64,000 bases of DNA from Alphaproteobacteria bacterium HGW-Alphaproteobacteria-1 (lineage in GTDB: Bacteria > Pseudomonadota > Alphaproteobacteria > Rhodobacterales > Rhodobacteraceae). Both the position numbers and the translations under genes were made by a program. The stretch spans positions 1 to 64,000 of the forward strand of contig PHEQ01000005.1 of the NCBI GenBank assembly GCA_002842985.1, written 5' to 3'. This document shows positions 8,248-16,608 of this stretch, piece by piece. The notes below the pieces were generated by a model, which saw only the letters and a list, made by a program, of their open reading frames with translations, did no database searches and was not told where the DNA came from. Each line of letters starts with the position of its first letter. Positions within the stretch are counted from its first letter, which is position 1.

Positions 8248-9275
8248 CGTTTGTCCCTGTCCGGTTCATCGACAAGATGGCAGGCCACCGATTGATTGTC
8301 GCCCACATGCTTGAGCACGGGGCGTTCCCGGGCGCAGCGGTCCCATGCGAAGGGGCAGCGCGTGTGGAAACAGCATCCCGAGGGAAGTGACAGCGCGGAG
8401 GGCACCTCGCCGCTCAGCGTGATCTCCTCGGTATCGCGTCTGGCCTTGATGCTGGGGGCGGCCGACAAAAGCGCGCGGGTATAGGGGTGGCGCGGGCGCG
8501 CGAAGATCACATCCCGTGGCGCGGTTTCCACCATGAAGCCCAGATACATCACACCGACGGTATCCGCGATGTGATGCACCACCGACAGATCATGGCTGAT
8601 GAAGAGGTAGGACAGGCCGAATTCATCGCGCAGGTCCATCATCAGGTTCAGGATCTGCGCCTGAATGGAGACATCGAGGGCCGAGACGGGTTCATCCGCG
8701 ATGATCAGCCCCGGCATGACCGACAGCGCCCGCGCGATCCCGATCCGCTGGCGCTGTCCACCGGAAAACTGATGCGGGTAGCGCCCGGCATGTTCGGCGT
8801 TGAGGCCAACCTTGGCCAGAAGCGCCTGGGTGCGTGCGGGCACCTCCTTGCGATCCGCTGCGGTTTTCATCTGTTGCAGCAGGGGTTCGGCCACGATGTC
8901 GCGCACGCGCTGACGCGGGTTCAGGCTGGCATAGGGGTCCTGAAAGATCATTTGCATCTTGGACCGCACCGGCAACATCTCGGTGAACCCGTAGGCGGCG
9001 ATGTCCTCACCCTCGATGCGGATTTCGCCGTGTGTCGGTTGATAGATGCGGGCGATGGTCTTGGCGACGGTGGATTTGCCGCAGCCGCTTTCCCCCACCA
9101 GCGCCATGATCTGACCGCGCTTGATCTGGAAGCTGACCCCGTTCACGGCATGGACAACCGGGCGTTCGATCCGCAGCCCCTTGCTGTCCAGCTTCAAGCG
9201 GTTCAGCACACCGCCCCCGATGGGGAAGTGCATTTCGAGATCGCGCACCTCCAGCATGGGCGTGGCATCGGTCAT
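8244..9275 (-). CDS. Opp/Dpp-type ABC transporter ATP-binding protein (OppF-like)
   Basis: The start at 9275 (MTDATPMLEVRDLEMHF) overlaps the upstream ATPase stop by 4 bp and is preferred over a far longer open frame. The 343-residue protein has Walker A GESGCGKST, signature SGGQRQRIGIARAL, Walker B GLIIADEPVSALD and the C-terminal oligopeptide transporter extension with HTRCPFAWDRC. It is the second ATPase of the importer. It is intact, although the partner permease and the first ATPase are damaged. Confidence 0.93.
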   Translation of the reverse strand: MTDATPMLEVRDLEMHFPIGGGVLNRLKLDSKGLRIERPVVHAVNGVSFQIKRGQIMALVGESGCGKSTVAKTIARIYQPTHGEIRIEGEDIAAYGFTEMLPVRSKMQMIFQDPYASLNPRQRVRDIVAEPLLQQMKTAADRKEVPARTQALLAKVGLNAEHAGRYPHQFSGGQRQRIGIARALSVMPGLIIADEPVSALDVSIQAQILNLMMDLRDEFGLSYLFISHDLSVVHHIADTVGVMYLGFMVETAPRDVIFARPRHPYTRALLSAAPSIKARRDTEEITLSGEVPSALSLPSGCCFHTRCPFAWDRCARERPVLKHVGDNQSVACHLVDEPDRDKR

Positions 9276-10265
9276 GCGCTGTCTCCCGGTTGCAAGGGAT
9301 AATGGCAGGCCGCCCATTGCGCGGCGTTCTGCGGGCGCAGATCCGGCTCTGTCTCGGCGCAAAGTGCCTGCGCGCGGGGGCAACGGTCGCGGAAATTGCA
9401 GCCCTTGGGAAGGTTGCGGATGTCCGGCACGGTGCCGGGGATCTGCTTGAGCCGGGCGTGGCGGTTGGCCGGATCGGGGATGCTGTCGATCAGGCCGCGT
9501 GTATAGGGATGGGCCGGAGCCTCGATCAGGTCGCGGGTGCGGCCACGTTCCACCACCTTGCCGCAATAGAGCACAGTGATGTGGTCGGCCATTTCGGACA
9601 CGACCGCCAGATCATGCGTGATCAGGATCATGGACGCGCCCTTGTCGGCAATCTGTCTGCGCATCAGCTTGAGGATCTGGCTCTGGATCGTCACGTCCAG
9701 CGCGGTTGTGGGTTCATCCGCGATGATCAGGCGGGGGCGTGCCAGCATGGCAATCGCGATCACCACGCGCTGCCGCATCCCGCCCGAGAATTGATGCGGA
9801 TAGGCGCTGAGTCGATTGGCGGCGCGGCTGATGCCGACGCTTTCCAGCATCTCGACGCAGGCGGAACGCCGCGCCTCGGCATCCAGATCGGTGTGCAGGC
9901 GCAGCACCTCATCCATCTGTTGCCCCACGGTATGCACCGGGTTGAGGGATGTCATCGGGTCCTGAAAAGACCATTGCAATCTCGCGCCCGCGGATCTGAC
10001 GCAAGCGGTCTTCGCTGGCCTGGGCCAGATCCTCGCCCTCCAGCAGGATCTTGCCGCCCATGATCCGGCCGGGGCTGTCGATCAGCCCGAGGATCGAGAA
10101 ACCGACGACGGATTTGCCGCCGCCGCTTTCGCCGACAAGGCCCATCACCTCTCCCTTGCCGATGGCGAAGCTGACGCCGTTGACCGCCTTGACCGTGCCG
10201 GAAAACGTGTGGAAATAGGTGCGCAGGTCATGCACTGACAGCAGGGTGTTGTCTGTGGTGGTCAT
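9272..10265 (-). pseudogene. Opp/Dpp-type ABC ATP-binding protein (OppD-like), frameshifted
   Basis: The N-terminal part (MTTTDNTLLSVHDLRTYF, Walker A GESGGGKS) runs from 10265 to REIAMVF and then leaves frame. The C-terminal part resumes as QDPMTSLNPVHTVGQQ and carries SGGMRQRVVIAIAM, LIIADEPTTALD and the CNFRDRCPRA extension. The break is a run of four A on the plus strand (9966-9969) where three would keep REIAMVFQDPMTSLNP in frame. The span of 994 bp is one base over a multiple of three and fits a ~330-residue OppD. It is either a real frameshift or a homopolymer sequencing error. Confidence 0.85.
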
Positions 10266-10441
10266 TTCAGCCTCGGGTTCAGTTCGTCGCGCAGGAAATC
10301 ACCGAAGAGGTTGATCCCGAAGACCAGCATCATGATGGCAAGGCCGGGGAAGACGGAGGTCCACCAGAGGCCGCTGAAGAGCACGTCGAAGCCGTTCTTG
10401 ATCAGCAGGCCGAGGGAGGGTTGCGTGATCGGCACGCCCAG
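10262..10441 (-). pseudogene. C-terminal stump of an Opp/Dpp-type permease (DppC-like)
   Basis: The minus strand reads LGVPITQPSLGLLI, then a hydrophobic stretch ending VFPGLAIMMLVFGIN, then LFGDFLRDELNPRLK and a TGA that overlaps the following ATPase ATG. This is the C-terminal end of a DppC/OppC-like permease. Upstream of LGVP the similarity stops and a TAA lies in frame about 11 codons further on. The rest of this permease and the DppB partner are missing. The break point lies near 10441, next to the VOC gene. Confidence 0.8.
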
Positions 10442-10491
10442 TTGGGGACGTTGTGCCGCCGCTCTTTTTAATTACTCGGGAAAGGGCGGAC

Positions 10492-10887
10492 TCAGTGGCC
10501 AGGCTGGGCCGTCTGCACCTCGATCTGGTAGCCTTCGGGATCGCTCATCACGAACGCGCGTATACCAAGTTCGGCACTGTCACGCGGGGCGGTCAGGCCG
10601 GGAACCTGCTTGTAGGCGGCCCATGCGTGCCATGCATCCACATCCGGCACCCGCAGACACAGCTGCACGGTTTTCTGCGCGGCCCATTTCTGCATCCCGC
10701 GGGTTTCATCCACGAGACCAAGATGCGCCTGCCCGTCGATCCGGTAGATCTTGGACCACCCCTGATCGATCGCCAGCGTCAGGCCCAGCACGTTCTCGTA
10801 GAAAACCTGCGCCGCGGGAAGGTCGCGGTAGTATTGGAAGGTTACGGTCAGGACGATCCCGTCAGCGGGTCTTTGCCGTGCAGACAA
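10492..10887 (-). CDS. VOC family (glyoxalase/bleomycin resistance-like) protein
   Basis: A single VOC domain shows TFQYYRDLPAAQVFYENVLGL at the start and FVMSDPEGYQIEVQ at the end, with a metal-type Glu in the last strand. The start is uncertain. A TTG at 10887 is preceded at good distance by GGGGGAG and gives 131 residues, whereas an ATG at 10944 would add 19 residues that overlap the putative promoter. It lies just downstream of the GntR gene on the same strand. It borders the deleted permease, so its link to the catabolic operon is unclear. Confidence 0.82.
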   Translation of the reverse strand: MSARQRPADGIVLTVTFQYYRDLPAAQVFYENVLGLTLAIDQGWSKIYRIDGQAHLGLVDETRGMQKWAAQKTVQLCLRVPDVDAWHAWAAYKQVPGLTAPRDSAELGIRAFVMSDPEGYQIEVQTAQPGH

Positions 10888-10993
10888 GGCGGCGCTCCCC
10901 CAGATGTGTTCATCTCGTATTCCGACTGTATACGCGACGAACACCGAGTCAAGATTCCATCTTGGCGAAGACTGATCGCTCGGCGGGGTGGCC

Positions 10994-11641
10994 TCAGAAC
11001 GGGTGATAAATGTGCGAAATGATCGATTCCCGCACTTTCTTGAGATGCAGTTTCATCGCCTCGCCCGCAAGGTCGGCATCCTGCGCCAAGATCGCGTCGA
11101 TGATCGCAATATGCTCATGACAGCCCGGCTCGAACCGTTCACGGATGGAACCCTGGTCATACATCCTTGTCTTTACCTTCAACCCCTCGATCAACTCGGC
11201 CAGCAATTGCGAGCCGGCCATTGCGGCAATCGTCAGGTGCAACCGTTCGTCCAGCGCGTAGTGCGCTTCAGGATCAGGGCGCGGGCCTGTCAGAAACGCG
11301 TGAAATTTCACACGCAAATCCATCAGATCATCTTTGTTTGCCTTGGCAATCGCCGCTTTTCGCGCTGCTTCGCACTCCAGCAGACTGCGGACATGCAGGA
11401 TTTCCATGATATCCTTGAGAGACACGCTGTTCACCGCCGGAGTCCCGCCGGAGGTGCGCGTGACAAAACCTTCGCTGATCAACTGGCTGATCGCCTCGCG
11501 CACCGGAGTGCGGGATACGCCCAGTTGATCGGCAAAAGCCTTCTCCCGCAAAAGGCTACCCGGTGCAAGGCTTCCGTCAAGGATCATCGCCTTGATCCGC
11601 TCATAGGTCGCGCTGCCCAAGGTCTTTGCTGTTTCAGACAT
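10994..11641 (-). CDS. GntR family transcriptional regulator (FadR subfamily, FCD domain)
   Basis: The 215-residue protein has an N-terminal winged helix (YERIKAMILDGSLAPGSLLREKAFADQLGVSRTPVREAISQL) and a C-terminal FCD ligand domain with the metal-binding histidine pattern (ALDERLHLTIAAMAGS, CHEHIAIIDAIL). It is divergent from a hydantoinase-like gene start. The intergenic region holds the inverted repeat TATAC-ACGCA-GTATA, a reasonable operator for this family. It probably controls the adjacent catabolic operon and itself in response to a small acid. Confidence 0.93.
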   Translation of the reverse strand: MSETAKTLGSATYERIKAMILDGSLAPGSLLREKAFADQLGVSRTPVREAISQLISEGFVTRTSGGTPAVNSVSLKDIMEILHVRSLLECEAARKAAIAKANKDDLMDLRVKFHAFLTGPRPDPEAHYALDERLHLTIAAMAGSQLLAELIEGLKVKTRMYDQGSIRERFEPGCHEHIAIIDAILAQDADLAGEAMKLHLKKVRESIISHIYHPF

Positions 11642-11711
11642 GAAAATTCCTTTTGATCGCTCTGGCCCGTCAGGTCACTTGCCAGCCCTGTACCGGTGCT
11701 TCACTATTCAG

Positions 11712-11726
11712 TATACACGCAGTATA
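11712..11726. promoter_or_regulatory. Candidate GntR operator
   Basis: TATAC and GTATA form a perfect inverted repeat separated by ACGCA in the divergent promoter region between the GntR gene and the hydantoinase-like start. A related GTATAC occurs at about 10930-10935, upstream of the VOC gene. FadR-type regulators bind short palindromes of this size. Binding is inferred. Confidence 0.5.
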
Positions 11727-11753
11727 TCGAAATGAAAAAGCGGTGCTCTGATC

Positions 11754-11921
11754 ATGACACAGGCAGATTACGACATCATTATCCAGGGCGGAACCGTCGT
11801 CCATGCGCAGGGAACCGACCGGATCGAGAGGTGGTCGCGGCAATTCGGACCGGTTGGTAAGGTGGATCGCATGACAAGAGCCCATGCCAGCAAAACCGAA
11901 CCCATGAGAATGGCAGCCTGA
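11754..11921 (+). pseudogene. Truncated hydantoinase/dihydropyrimidinase-like gene
   Basis: The frame starts MTQADYDIIIQGGTVVHAQGTDRI, which matches the N-terminal beta-strand start of cyclic amidohydrolases (dihydropyrimidinase, D-hydantoinase, allantoinase). After about 25 codons the similarity ends and the frame runs 30 unrelated codons to a TGA. The rest of the gene is gone, apparently by a deletion or rearrangement whose junction is near 11830. With the racemase and amidohydrolase nearby, it suggests that the locus once handled a hydantoin or other cyclic amide. Confidence 0.6.
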
Positions 11922-12121
11922 TGTGAAACCCTGATCCATCTTAACTTGGCTGCAAACTGGTCGAAAAAGCAGGACCACCTCTGTGCGAGATTCGGCGCGG
12001 CCGATGACGGAATGCCTGTTCGGCAGGGTCGGCCAACCGCCCAAGGACCCCAAGACCGCGCTATGGCGCTGCGCCCCGCTGGGGCTTTGCGCTGTTATCT
12101 AGATGATTTAGCGGGGGAAGA

Positions 12122-12197
12122 TGGTGAGCCGTGCAGGATTCGAACCTGCGACCCACTGATTAAAAGTCAGTTGCTCTACCAACTGAGCTAACGGCCC
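12122..12197 (-). tRNA. tRNA-Lys (anticodon TTT)
   Basis: The minus strand starts GGGCCGTTAGCTCAGTTGG and ends with an encoded CCA. The acceptor stem, the D arm, the anticodon loop CTTTTAA with anticodon TTT, and the T arm with GGTTCGAATCC are all present. Total length is 76 nt. The left accessory region lies at its 3' side, a common integration point for islands. Confidence 0.96.
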
Positions 12198-12296
12198 ATC
12201 CTCTATGCCGGACCGCCTCAAGAGCCGACCGCGCAAATCGTCTTATGCTGATTACTCCCGAAAGAACAACCAGTCATGTCGTCTCGACCCGTTTTT

Positions 12297-12333
12297 CAAA
12301 AGTCAGTTGTTAAACCAACCAAGCTAACGGCCC
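12297..12333 (-). pseudogene. Degenerate copy of the 5' half of tRNA-Lys
   Basis: The plus-strand stretch AAAAGTCAGTTG...AAGCTAACGGCCC repeats the 5' half of the adjacent tRNA-Lys with about five mismatches over 36 nt, in the same orientation. The 3' half is absent. It is about 100 bp upstream of the intact tRNA and may be a trace of duplication or of an integration/excision event. Confidence 0.7.
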
Positions 12334-12440
12334 GCTAGGTGCGCTATCTAGAAAGGCGGGCGGGAGGGGTCAACCCCGAAAACGCGGCTTCTGTTGCGGG
12401 CGCTGGAATTCCGTTTCGCGCGGGCGTATATGCGCGGTCG

Positions 12441-13277
12441 ATGGTCACGCACGCTGATATCGGTTTGCCCTTCATGAAGATGCATGGGCTGGGCAATGAC
12501 TTTGTTGTCATTGACGGGCGAGAGCGTGCGCCTGCGCTCTCGGTTGCGCTCATCCGTGCCATTGCCGACCGGCATTGCGGGGTGGGCTTCGACCAGCTTG
12601 CGGTGATCGAGGGGTCCGAGGGGGCCGACGCGCATCTCACCTTCTACAATTCAGATGGCTCCGAATCGGCGGCCTGCGGCAATGCCACGCGCTGTATCGC
12701 GCGGCACCTGATGGACGAGACGGGCAAATCCGCGCTGCGGCTCATCACCGCGCGCGGGATGCTTGCGGCGGTCGATGCGGGCGGCGGTCTCACCTCGGTC
12801 AATATGGGGCAGCCGCAACTTGACTGGCGGGATATTCCGCTTGCCCGCGAGATGGACAGCCTGCACCTGCCCATCGAGGGCGATCCCGCTGGCACCGGCA
12901 TGGGCAACCCGCATTGCACGTTTTTCGTCGAGGATACCGAGGCGGTTGCGCTCGAAGAGATCGGCCCGCGCATCGAGCATCACCCGCTTTTCCCCGCGCG
13001 CACCAATGTGCAGGTGGCGAGCGTGATCGCGCCCGATCATCTGCGGATGCGGGTGTGGGAGCGGGGCGTGGGCGTGACGCTCGCCTCCGGCTCTTCCTCC
13101 TGTGCCACGGCGGTGGCGGCTGCGCGGCGCGGGCTCACGGGGCGGCGGGTGCGGATCACGCTCGACGGCGGCACGCTCGAGGTCGACTGGCGCGCGGATG
13201 GCGTCTGGATGACCGGCGAGACGGCGCATGTGGCCAGCGGCGTGCTGACGCCCGATTTCCTAAAGGCCAACGCATGA
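12441..13277 (+). CDS. dapF: Diaminopimelate epimerase
   Basis: DapF interconverts LL- and meso-diaminopimelate for lysine and peptidoglycan. The ATG at 12441 ([21 protein letters not shown]) is chosen because the family signature [13 protein letters not shown] follows directly. The open frame extends further up without support. Length is 278 residues, normal. The first catalytic cysteine is in [10 protein letters not shown] (Cys 79). The second, expected in a xACGSGAC-type motif, is replaced: the sequence is [15 protein letters not shown], with TCC (Ser 216) where TGC is expected. The stop overlaps the mtaB start by 4 bp. Confidence 0.95.
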   Translation: MVTHADIGLPFMKMHGLGNDFVVIDGRERAPALSVALIRAIADRHCGVGFDQLAVIEGSEGADAHLTFYNSDGSESAACGNATRCIARHLMDETGKSALRLITARGMLAAVDAGGGLTSVNMGQPQLDWRDIPLAREMDSLHLPIEGDPAGTGMGNPHCTFFVEDTEAVALEEIGPRIEHHPLFPARTNVQVASVIAPDHLRMRVWERGVGVTLASGSSSCATAVAAARRGLTGRRVRITLDGGTLEVDWRADGVWMTGETAHVASGVLTPDFLKANA

Positions 13278-14530
13278 ACGCGCCGAAATTCACAACGCTT
13301 GGCTGCCGTCTCAACGCCTATGAGACCGAGGCGATGAAGGCGTTGGCCGCGCAGGCGGGGCTTGCAGGCGCGGTCGTCGTCAACACCTGCGCCGTCACAT
13401 CCGAGGCCGTGCGCAAGGCCCGGCAGGAGATCCGGCGGTTGCGCCGTGAGAATCCCGGCGCGCGCCTCATCGTCACCGGCTGCGCGGCCCAGACCGAGCC
13501 CGGGACTTTTGCCGCGATGGAAGAGGTGGATGCCGTCATCGGCAATACAGAGAAGATGCAGCCCGATACCTGGAGCCGTCTCGCCGCCGATTTCATCGGC
13601 GACGTCGAGCGCGTGCAGGTCAACGACATCATGTCTGTGCGTGAGACGGCGGGCCACCTGATCGACGGTTTCGGCACCCGCAGCCGCGCCTATGTGCAGG
13701 TGCAGAACGGCTGCGATCACCGCTGCACCTTCTGCATCATCCCCTACGGTCGGGGCAATTCGCGCAGCGTTCCGGCCGGTGTCGTGGTCGACCAGATCAA
13801 GCGGCTGGTGGGGGCGGGCTATCATGAGGTGGTGCTGACCGGCGTGGACCTGACAAGCTGGGGTGCGGATCTGCCGACGCAGCCGAAACTTGGCGATCTG
13901 GTGATGCGCATCCTGAAGCTGGTGCCGGACCTGGCGCGCCTGCGCATTTCCTCGATCGATTCGATCGAGGTGGACGACAACCTGATGCAGGCCATCGCCA
14001 CCGAGCCGCGCCTCATGCCGCATCTGCACCTGAGCCTGCAACATGGCGACGACCTGATTCTCAAGCGGATGAAACGGCGTCATCTGCGTGACGATGCGAT
14101 CCGCTTTGCCGAGGAGGCGCGGAAATTGCGTCCCGAGATGACATTCGGCGCCGATATCATCGCCGGGTTCCCGACCGAGACGGAGGCCGCGTTCGAGAAC
14201 TCCTTGCGGCTGGTGGAGGCGTGTCACCTCACCTGGCTGCATGTCTTTCCCTATTCGCCCCGCCCCGGCACGCCTGCCGCACGGATGCCGCAGGTCGACG
14301 GGGGCACGATCAGGGCGCGCGCGGCGCGGCTGCGCGCGGCCGGTGCTTCGCGGGTGGCGGCGCATCTGGCGGCACAGCAGGGGCAAAGGCACGCCGTGCT
14401 GATGGAGAGCGCCCGCATGGGCCGCACAGAGCAATTCACCGAAGTGCTCTTTGACAGCGACCGCCCCGAGGGCACGATCGTGCCCGCCACCATCACCGGG
14501 CACACCGCGACGCAGCTTTTGGCGGGCTGA
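13274..14530 (+). CDS. mtaB: tRNA (N6-threonylcarbamoyladenosine(37)-C2)-methylthiotransferase MtaB
   Basis: The 418-residue radical-SAM methylthiotransferase has an N-terminal MTTase domain with cysteines in [16 protein letters not shown] and VTGCAAQ. The radical-SAM cluster motif is CDHRCTFC and is followed by IIPYGRG. It makes ms2t6A37 in tRNAs reading ANN codons. The ATG overlaps the dapF TGA, so the two are coupled. That dapF-mtaB order is common in Rhodobacteraceae. Confidence 0.95.
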   Translation: MNAPKFTTLGCRLNAYETEAMKALAAQAGLAGAVVVNTCAVTSEAVRKARQEIRRLRRENPGARLIVTGCAAQTEPGTFAAMEEVDAVIGNTEKMQPDTWSRLAADFIGDVERVQVNDIMSVRETAGHLIDGFGTRSRAYVQVQNGCDHRCTFCIIPYGRGNSRSVPAGVVVDQIKRLVGAGYHEVVLTGVDLTSWGADLPTQPKLGDLVMRILKLVPDLARLRISSIDSIEVDDNLMQAIATEPRLMPHLHLSLQHGDDLILKRMKRRHLRDDAIRFAEEARKLRPEMTFGADIIAGFPTETEAAFENSLRLVEACHLTWLHVFPYSPRPGTPAARMPQVDGGTIRARAARLRAAGASRVAAHLAAQQGQRHAVLMESARMGRTEQFTEVLFDSDRPEGTIVPATITGHTATQLLAG

Positions 14531-14533
14531 GCG

Positions 14534-15157
14534 ATGCACCCGAATCCCGTCTATCGTCAGGCGGAAACGGCGCGTAACCTTGCCTTTGCCCGCGAGGAGG
14601 GCTTCGGTGTGCTGGCCGTCTGCGGCTCCGACGGCCCGCTTCTGAGTCATATTCCCTTTCTTCTCGACGAGGGCGGCACACGCGCCGAGTTGCACCTCGT
14701 GCGCTCCAATCCCGTCGCCCGGCTGCTCTCGGCGCCGTTGGCCGCACGGATTGCAGTCTCCGGGCCGCATGGCTATGTCTCGCCCGACTGGTATGGTGTC
14801 GAGGATCAGGTGCCCACCTGGAACTATGTGGCCGTGCATCTGGTGGGCAGGCTGCACCCGCTGCCCCAGCACTGCTTGCGCGACCTCATCGACCGGGAAT
14901 CGGCCCATTTCGAGACGCGGCTCTTGCCCAAGCCGCCCTGGCATTCGGACAAGATGACGCCCGAGGTCATGGACCGGATGATGCGGCAGATCGTGCCCTG
15001 TGTGCTCGAGATCGAGGAGATCGCAGGCACATGGAAGCTCAACCAGAACAAGGACGACACCGTGCGCCTGCGCGCCGCAGGTCACATGGAGCGCGACGGG
15101 CTGCGCCCGGACCGCGCGGCGCTGGCCGCAATGATGCGCGACCCGTCCGCGCCCTGA
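14534..15157 (+). CDS. FMN-binding negative transcriptional regulator (PaiB family)
   Basis: The 207-residue protein begins MHPNPVYRQ and contains GFGVLAV, SHIPFLLDEG, HLVRSNPVARLL, VSPDWYGVEDQVPTWNYVAVHLVGR and the C-terminal EEIAGTWKLNQNK, all typical of PaiB. These are split-barrel FMN-binding proteins related to Bacillus PaiB, which is linked to repression of sporulation and protease genes. The role in proteobacteria is not well defined. It follows mtaB by 3 bp and is likely in the same operon. Confidence 0.93.
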   Translation: MHPNPVYRQAETARNLAFAREEGFGVLAVCGSDGPLLSHIPFLLDEGGTRAELHLVRSNPVARLLSAPLAARIAVSGPHGYVSPDWYGVEDQVPTWNYVAVHLVGRLHPLPQHCLRDLIDRESAHFETRLLPKPPWHSDKMTPEVMDRMMRQIVPCVLEIEEIAGTWKLNQNKDDTVRLRAAGHMERDGLRPDRAALAAMMRDPSAP

Positions 15158-15540
15158 GCGACCGGGCAAGCGCGGGATCGTTTGCAAGGAAGTTTCCGTA
15201 TCTCCGTCGTTACTCCCCGTTTCAATGATCGCACGCGAGCCGAGATCCGTAAATGCGCCAGTTTTCAGGGCCTTACTTCGATCTCACATGTTGCCTATCA
15301 CTGAAAAAATGCGGGGGTGAATCTGGGTTTGGAAAATGACCATCCCAGAGCCGGCAAAGCGGGGCAAGCGGCGCATCACGGAACGCAACGCAAACAGCCA
15401 TTGATCCCGACTGGTTTGGGCGTGGCTTATGAGGCTTGACAGGGGCTGGCGGGTCACCCGAGTAACATGCTGGCTGGATGCATGAAACGGGGTGCGGGAG
15501 CGGGACGCATGAGCACGGATTTCGGGCCGGGAGTGGGCCT
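15158..15540. other. Long intergenic stretch with no recognised gene
   Basis: No coding frame with family similarity is seen on either strand in this ~380 bp between the PaiB-like gene and the S4-domain gene. A TTGACA at 15436 has no -10 element at normal spacing. The related gene order in other Rhodobacterales often has a helicase gene before the S4 gene. I see no remnant of one here. Confidence 0.5.
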
Positions 15541-15927
15541 TTGTTGACCCAATCTGCCCCGGCAAGGCTGCGCCTTGACAAATGGCTTTGGCAGGCGCGG
15601 TTTTTCAAGACCCGCACGCTGGCGGCGGGGCAGGTTGCCGCTGGCCATGTGCGGATCAATGGCGCGCGCGTCGTCAAACCCGCGCAGGGTGTCTGCGCGG
15701 GCGATGTGCTGACATTCGCGCAAGGCACGCGGGTGCGGGTGGTGCGCATCGCGGCACTTGGGGTGCGACGCGGGCCTGCCACCGAGGCGCAGGCCCTTTA
15801 TGAAGACCTGAGCGCGCCCGAGACGCAGGATGACGTTCCGCCCGCACCGCGCTTCGAGGGAAAGGGGCGGCCCACCAAGCGCGACCGGCGCAAACTCCTC
15901 CCGCGTGATCCCGACGCGCTTGAATGA
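15541..15927 (+). CDS. RNA-binding S4 domain protein (HslR-like)
   Basis: The S4 domain is clear: RLRLDKWLWQARFFKTRTLAAGQVAAGHVRINGARV, followed by VCAGDVLTFAQG and a basic tail KGRPTKRDRRKLLPRD. HslR-type proteins bind stalled 50S subunits carrying peptidyl-tRNA. The start is uncertain. A TTG at 15541 with GGAG about 8 nt upstream gives 128 residues, matching relatives that begin just before RLRLDKW. An ATG at 15478 would add 21 residues of low-complexity sequence. Confidence 0.88.
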   Translation: MLTQSAPARLRLDKWLWQARFFKTRTLAAGQVAAGHVRINGARVVKPAQGVCAGDVLTFAQGTRVRVVRIAALGVRRGPATEAQALYEDLSAPETQDDVPPAPRFEGKGRPTKRDRRKLLPRDPDALE

Positions 15928-15981
15928 TTTGGCACACTGGATTAGGTGGTGCGCAGCACGGATGAAACCTGAGAGATCACC

Positions 15982-16320
15982 ATGACCTATGTCGTCACCG
16001 ACAATTGCATCGCCTGCAAATACACCGATTGTGTCGAGGTGTGCCCGGTGGACTGTTTCTACGAGGGTGAGAACATGCTCGTGATCCATCCCGACGAGTG
16101 CATCGATTGCGGCGTCTGCGAGCCGGAATGCCCCGCCGACGCGATTCGTCCCGACACCGAGCCGAACATGGAGCCGTGGGTCACCTTCAACCGCAAGTAT
16201 TCCGAGGCCTGGCCGGTCATCGTGACCAAGAAGGACCCGCTGCCCGAGGCGGAAGAGCGGGACGGCGAGACTGGCAAGATGGAAAAGTATTTCTCCGAGG
16301 CCCCCGGCGAGGGAGGCTGA
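15982..16320 (+). CDS. fdxA: Ferredoxin FdxA (7Fe-8S type)
   Basis: The 112-residue protein begins [26 protein letters not shown] and has the second cluster motif [12 protein letters not shown]. The cysteine pattern CxxCx4CxxxCP followed by CxxCxxCxxxCP fits a [3Fe-4S][4Fe-4S] ferredoxin of the FdxA family. Upstream of carD is its usual position in Rhodobacterales. It is a soluble cytoplasmic electron carrier whose partner is not indicated here. Confidence 0.96.
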   Translation: MTYVVTDNCIACKYTDCVEVCPVDCFYEGENMLVIHPDECIDCGVCEPECPADAIRPDTEPNMEPWVTFNRKYSEAWPVIVTKKDPLPEAEERDGETGKMEKYFSEAPGEGG

Positions 16321-16424
16321 CCCTCGGGCCCGCCCCGATTCGTCTGGCAAATCGGTCGCAAGGCGGGCGGCTTGGTGGTTTAAGGCGTTCAAATTTAAGT
16401 GTGAAAACGGATCAGCCAGAGCAT

Positions 16425-16447
16425 CCCCTTTCGCAAGGGTGTTTTTT
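16425..16447 (+). terminator. Rho-independent terminator downstream of fdxA
   Basis: A short stem CCCTT-TCGC-AAGGG is followed by T G and six T. It lies ~105 bp after the fdxA stop and before the carD promoter region. The stem is short, so strength is uncertain. Confidence 0.6.
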
Positions 16448-16608
16448 GTGTTATCCTTTCGCAGGTGACACAAGAAATACGCCTCACAGATCCCCCTTAC
16501 GCTGCCTTTGGGGGTAATCATGTAACATGACCCATATACCCTGATCTTGAGAGATCGAGGCATGTGGCGTTTGCTGTGCCTCAAGGCGTGATGCAAGGAA
16601 AGAACCGA

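Noticed and set aside
11946..12191. 81-codon plus-strand frame running into the tRNA-Lys
   Set aside because: Its C-terminal part is the antisense of the tRNA (PCRIRTCDPLIKSQLLYQLS is a known tRNA translation artefact).
13037..15187. 716-codon minus-strand frame opposite dapF, mtaB and the PaiB-like gene
   Set aside because: It is antisense to three recognised genes, with a His/Arg-rich composition typical of antisense frames.
15436..15468. TTGACA ... TAACAT as a promoter for the S4-domain gene
   Set aside because: The spacer is 21 bp, too long for a normal sigma-70 promoter.
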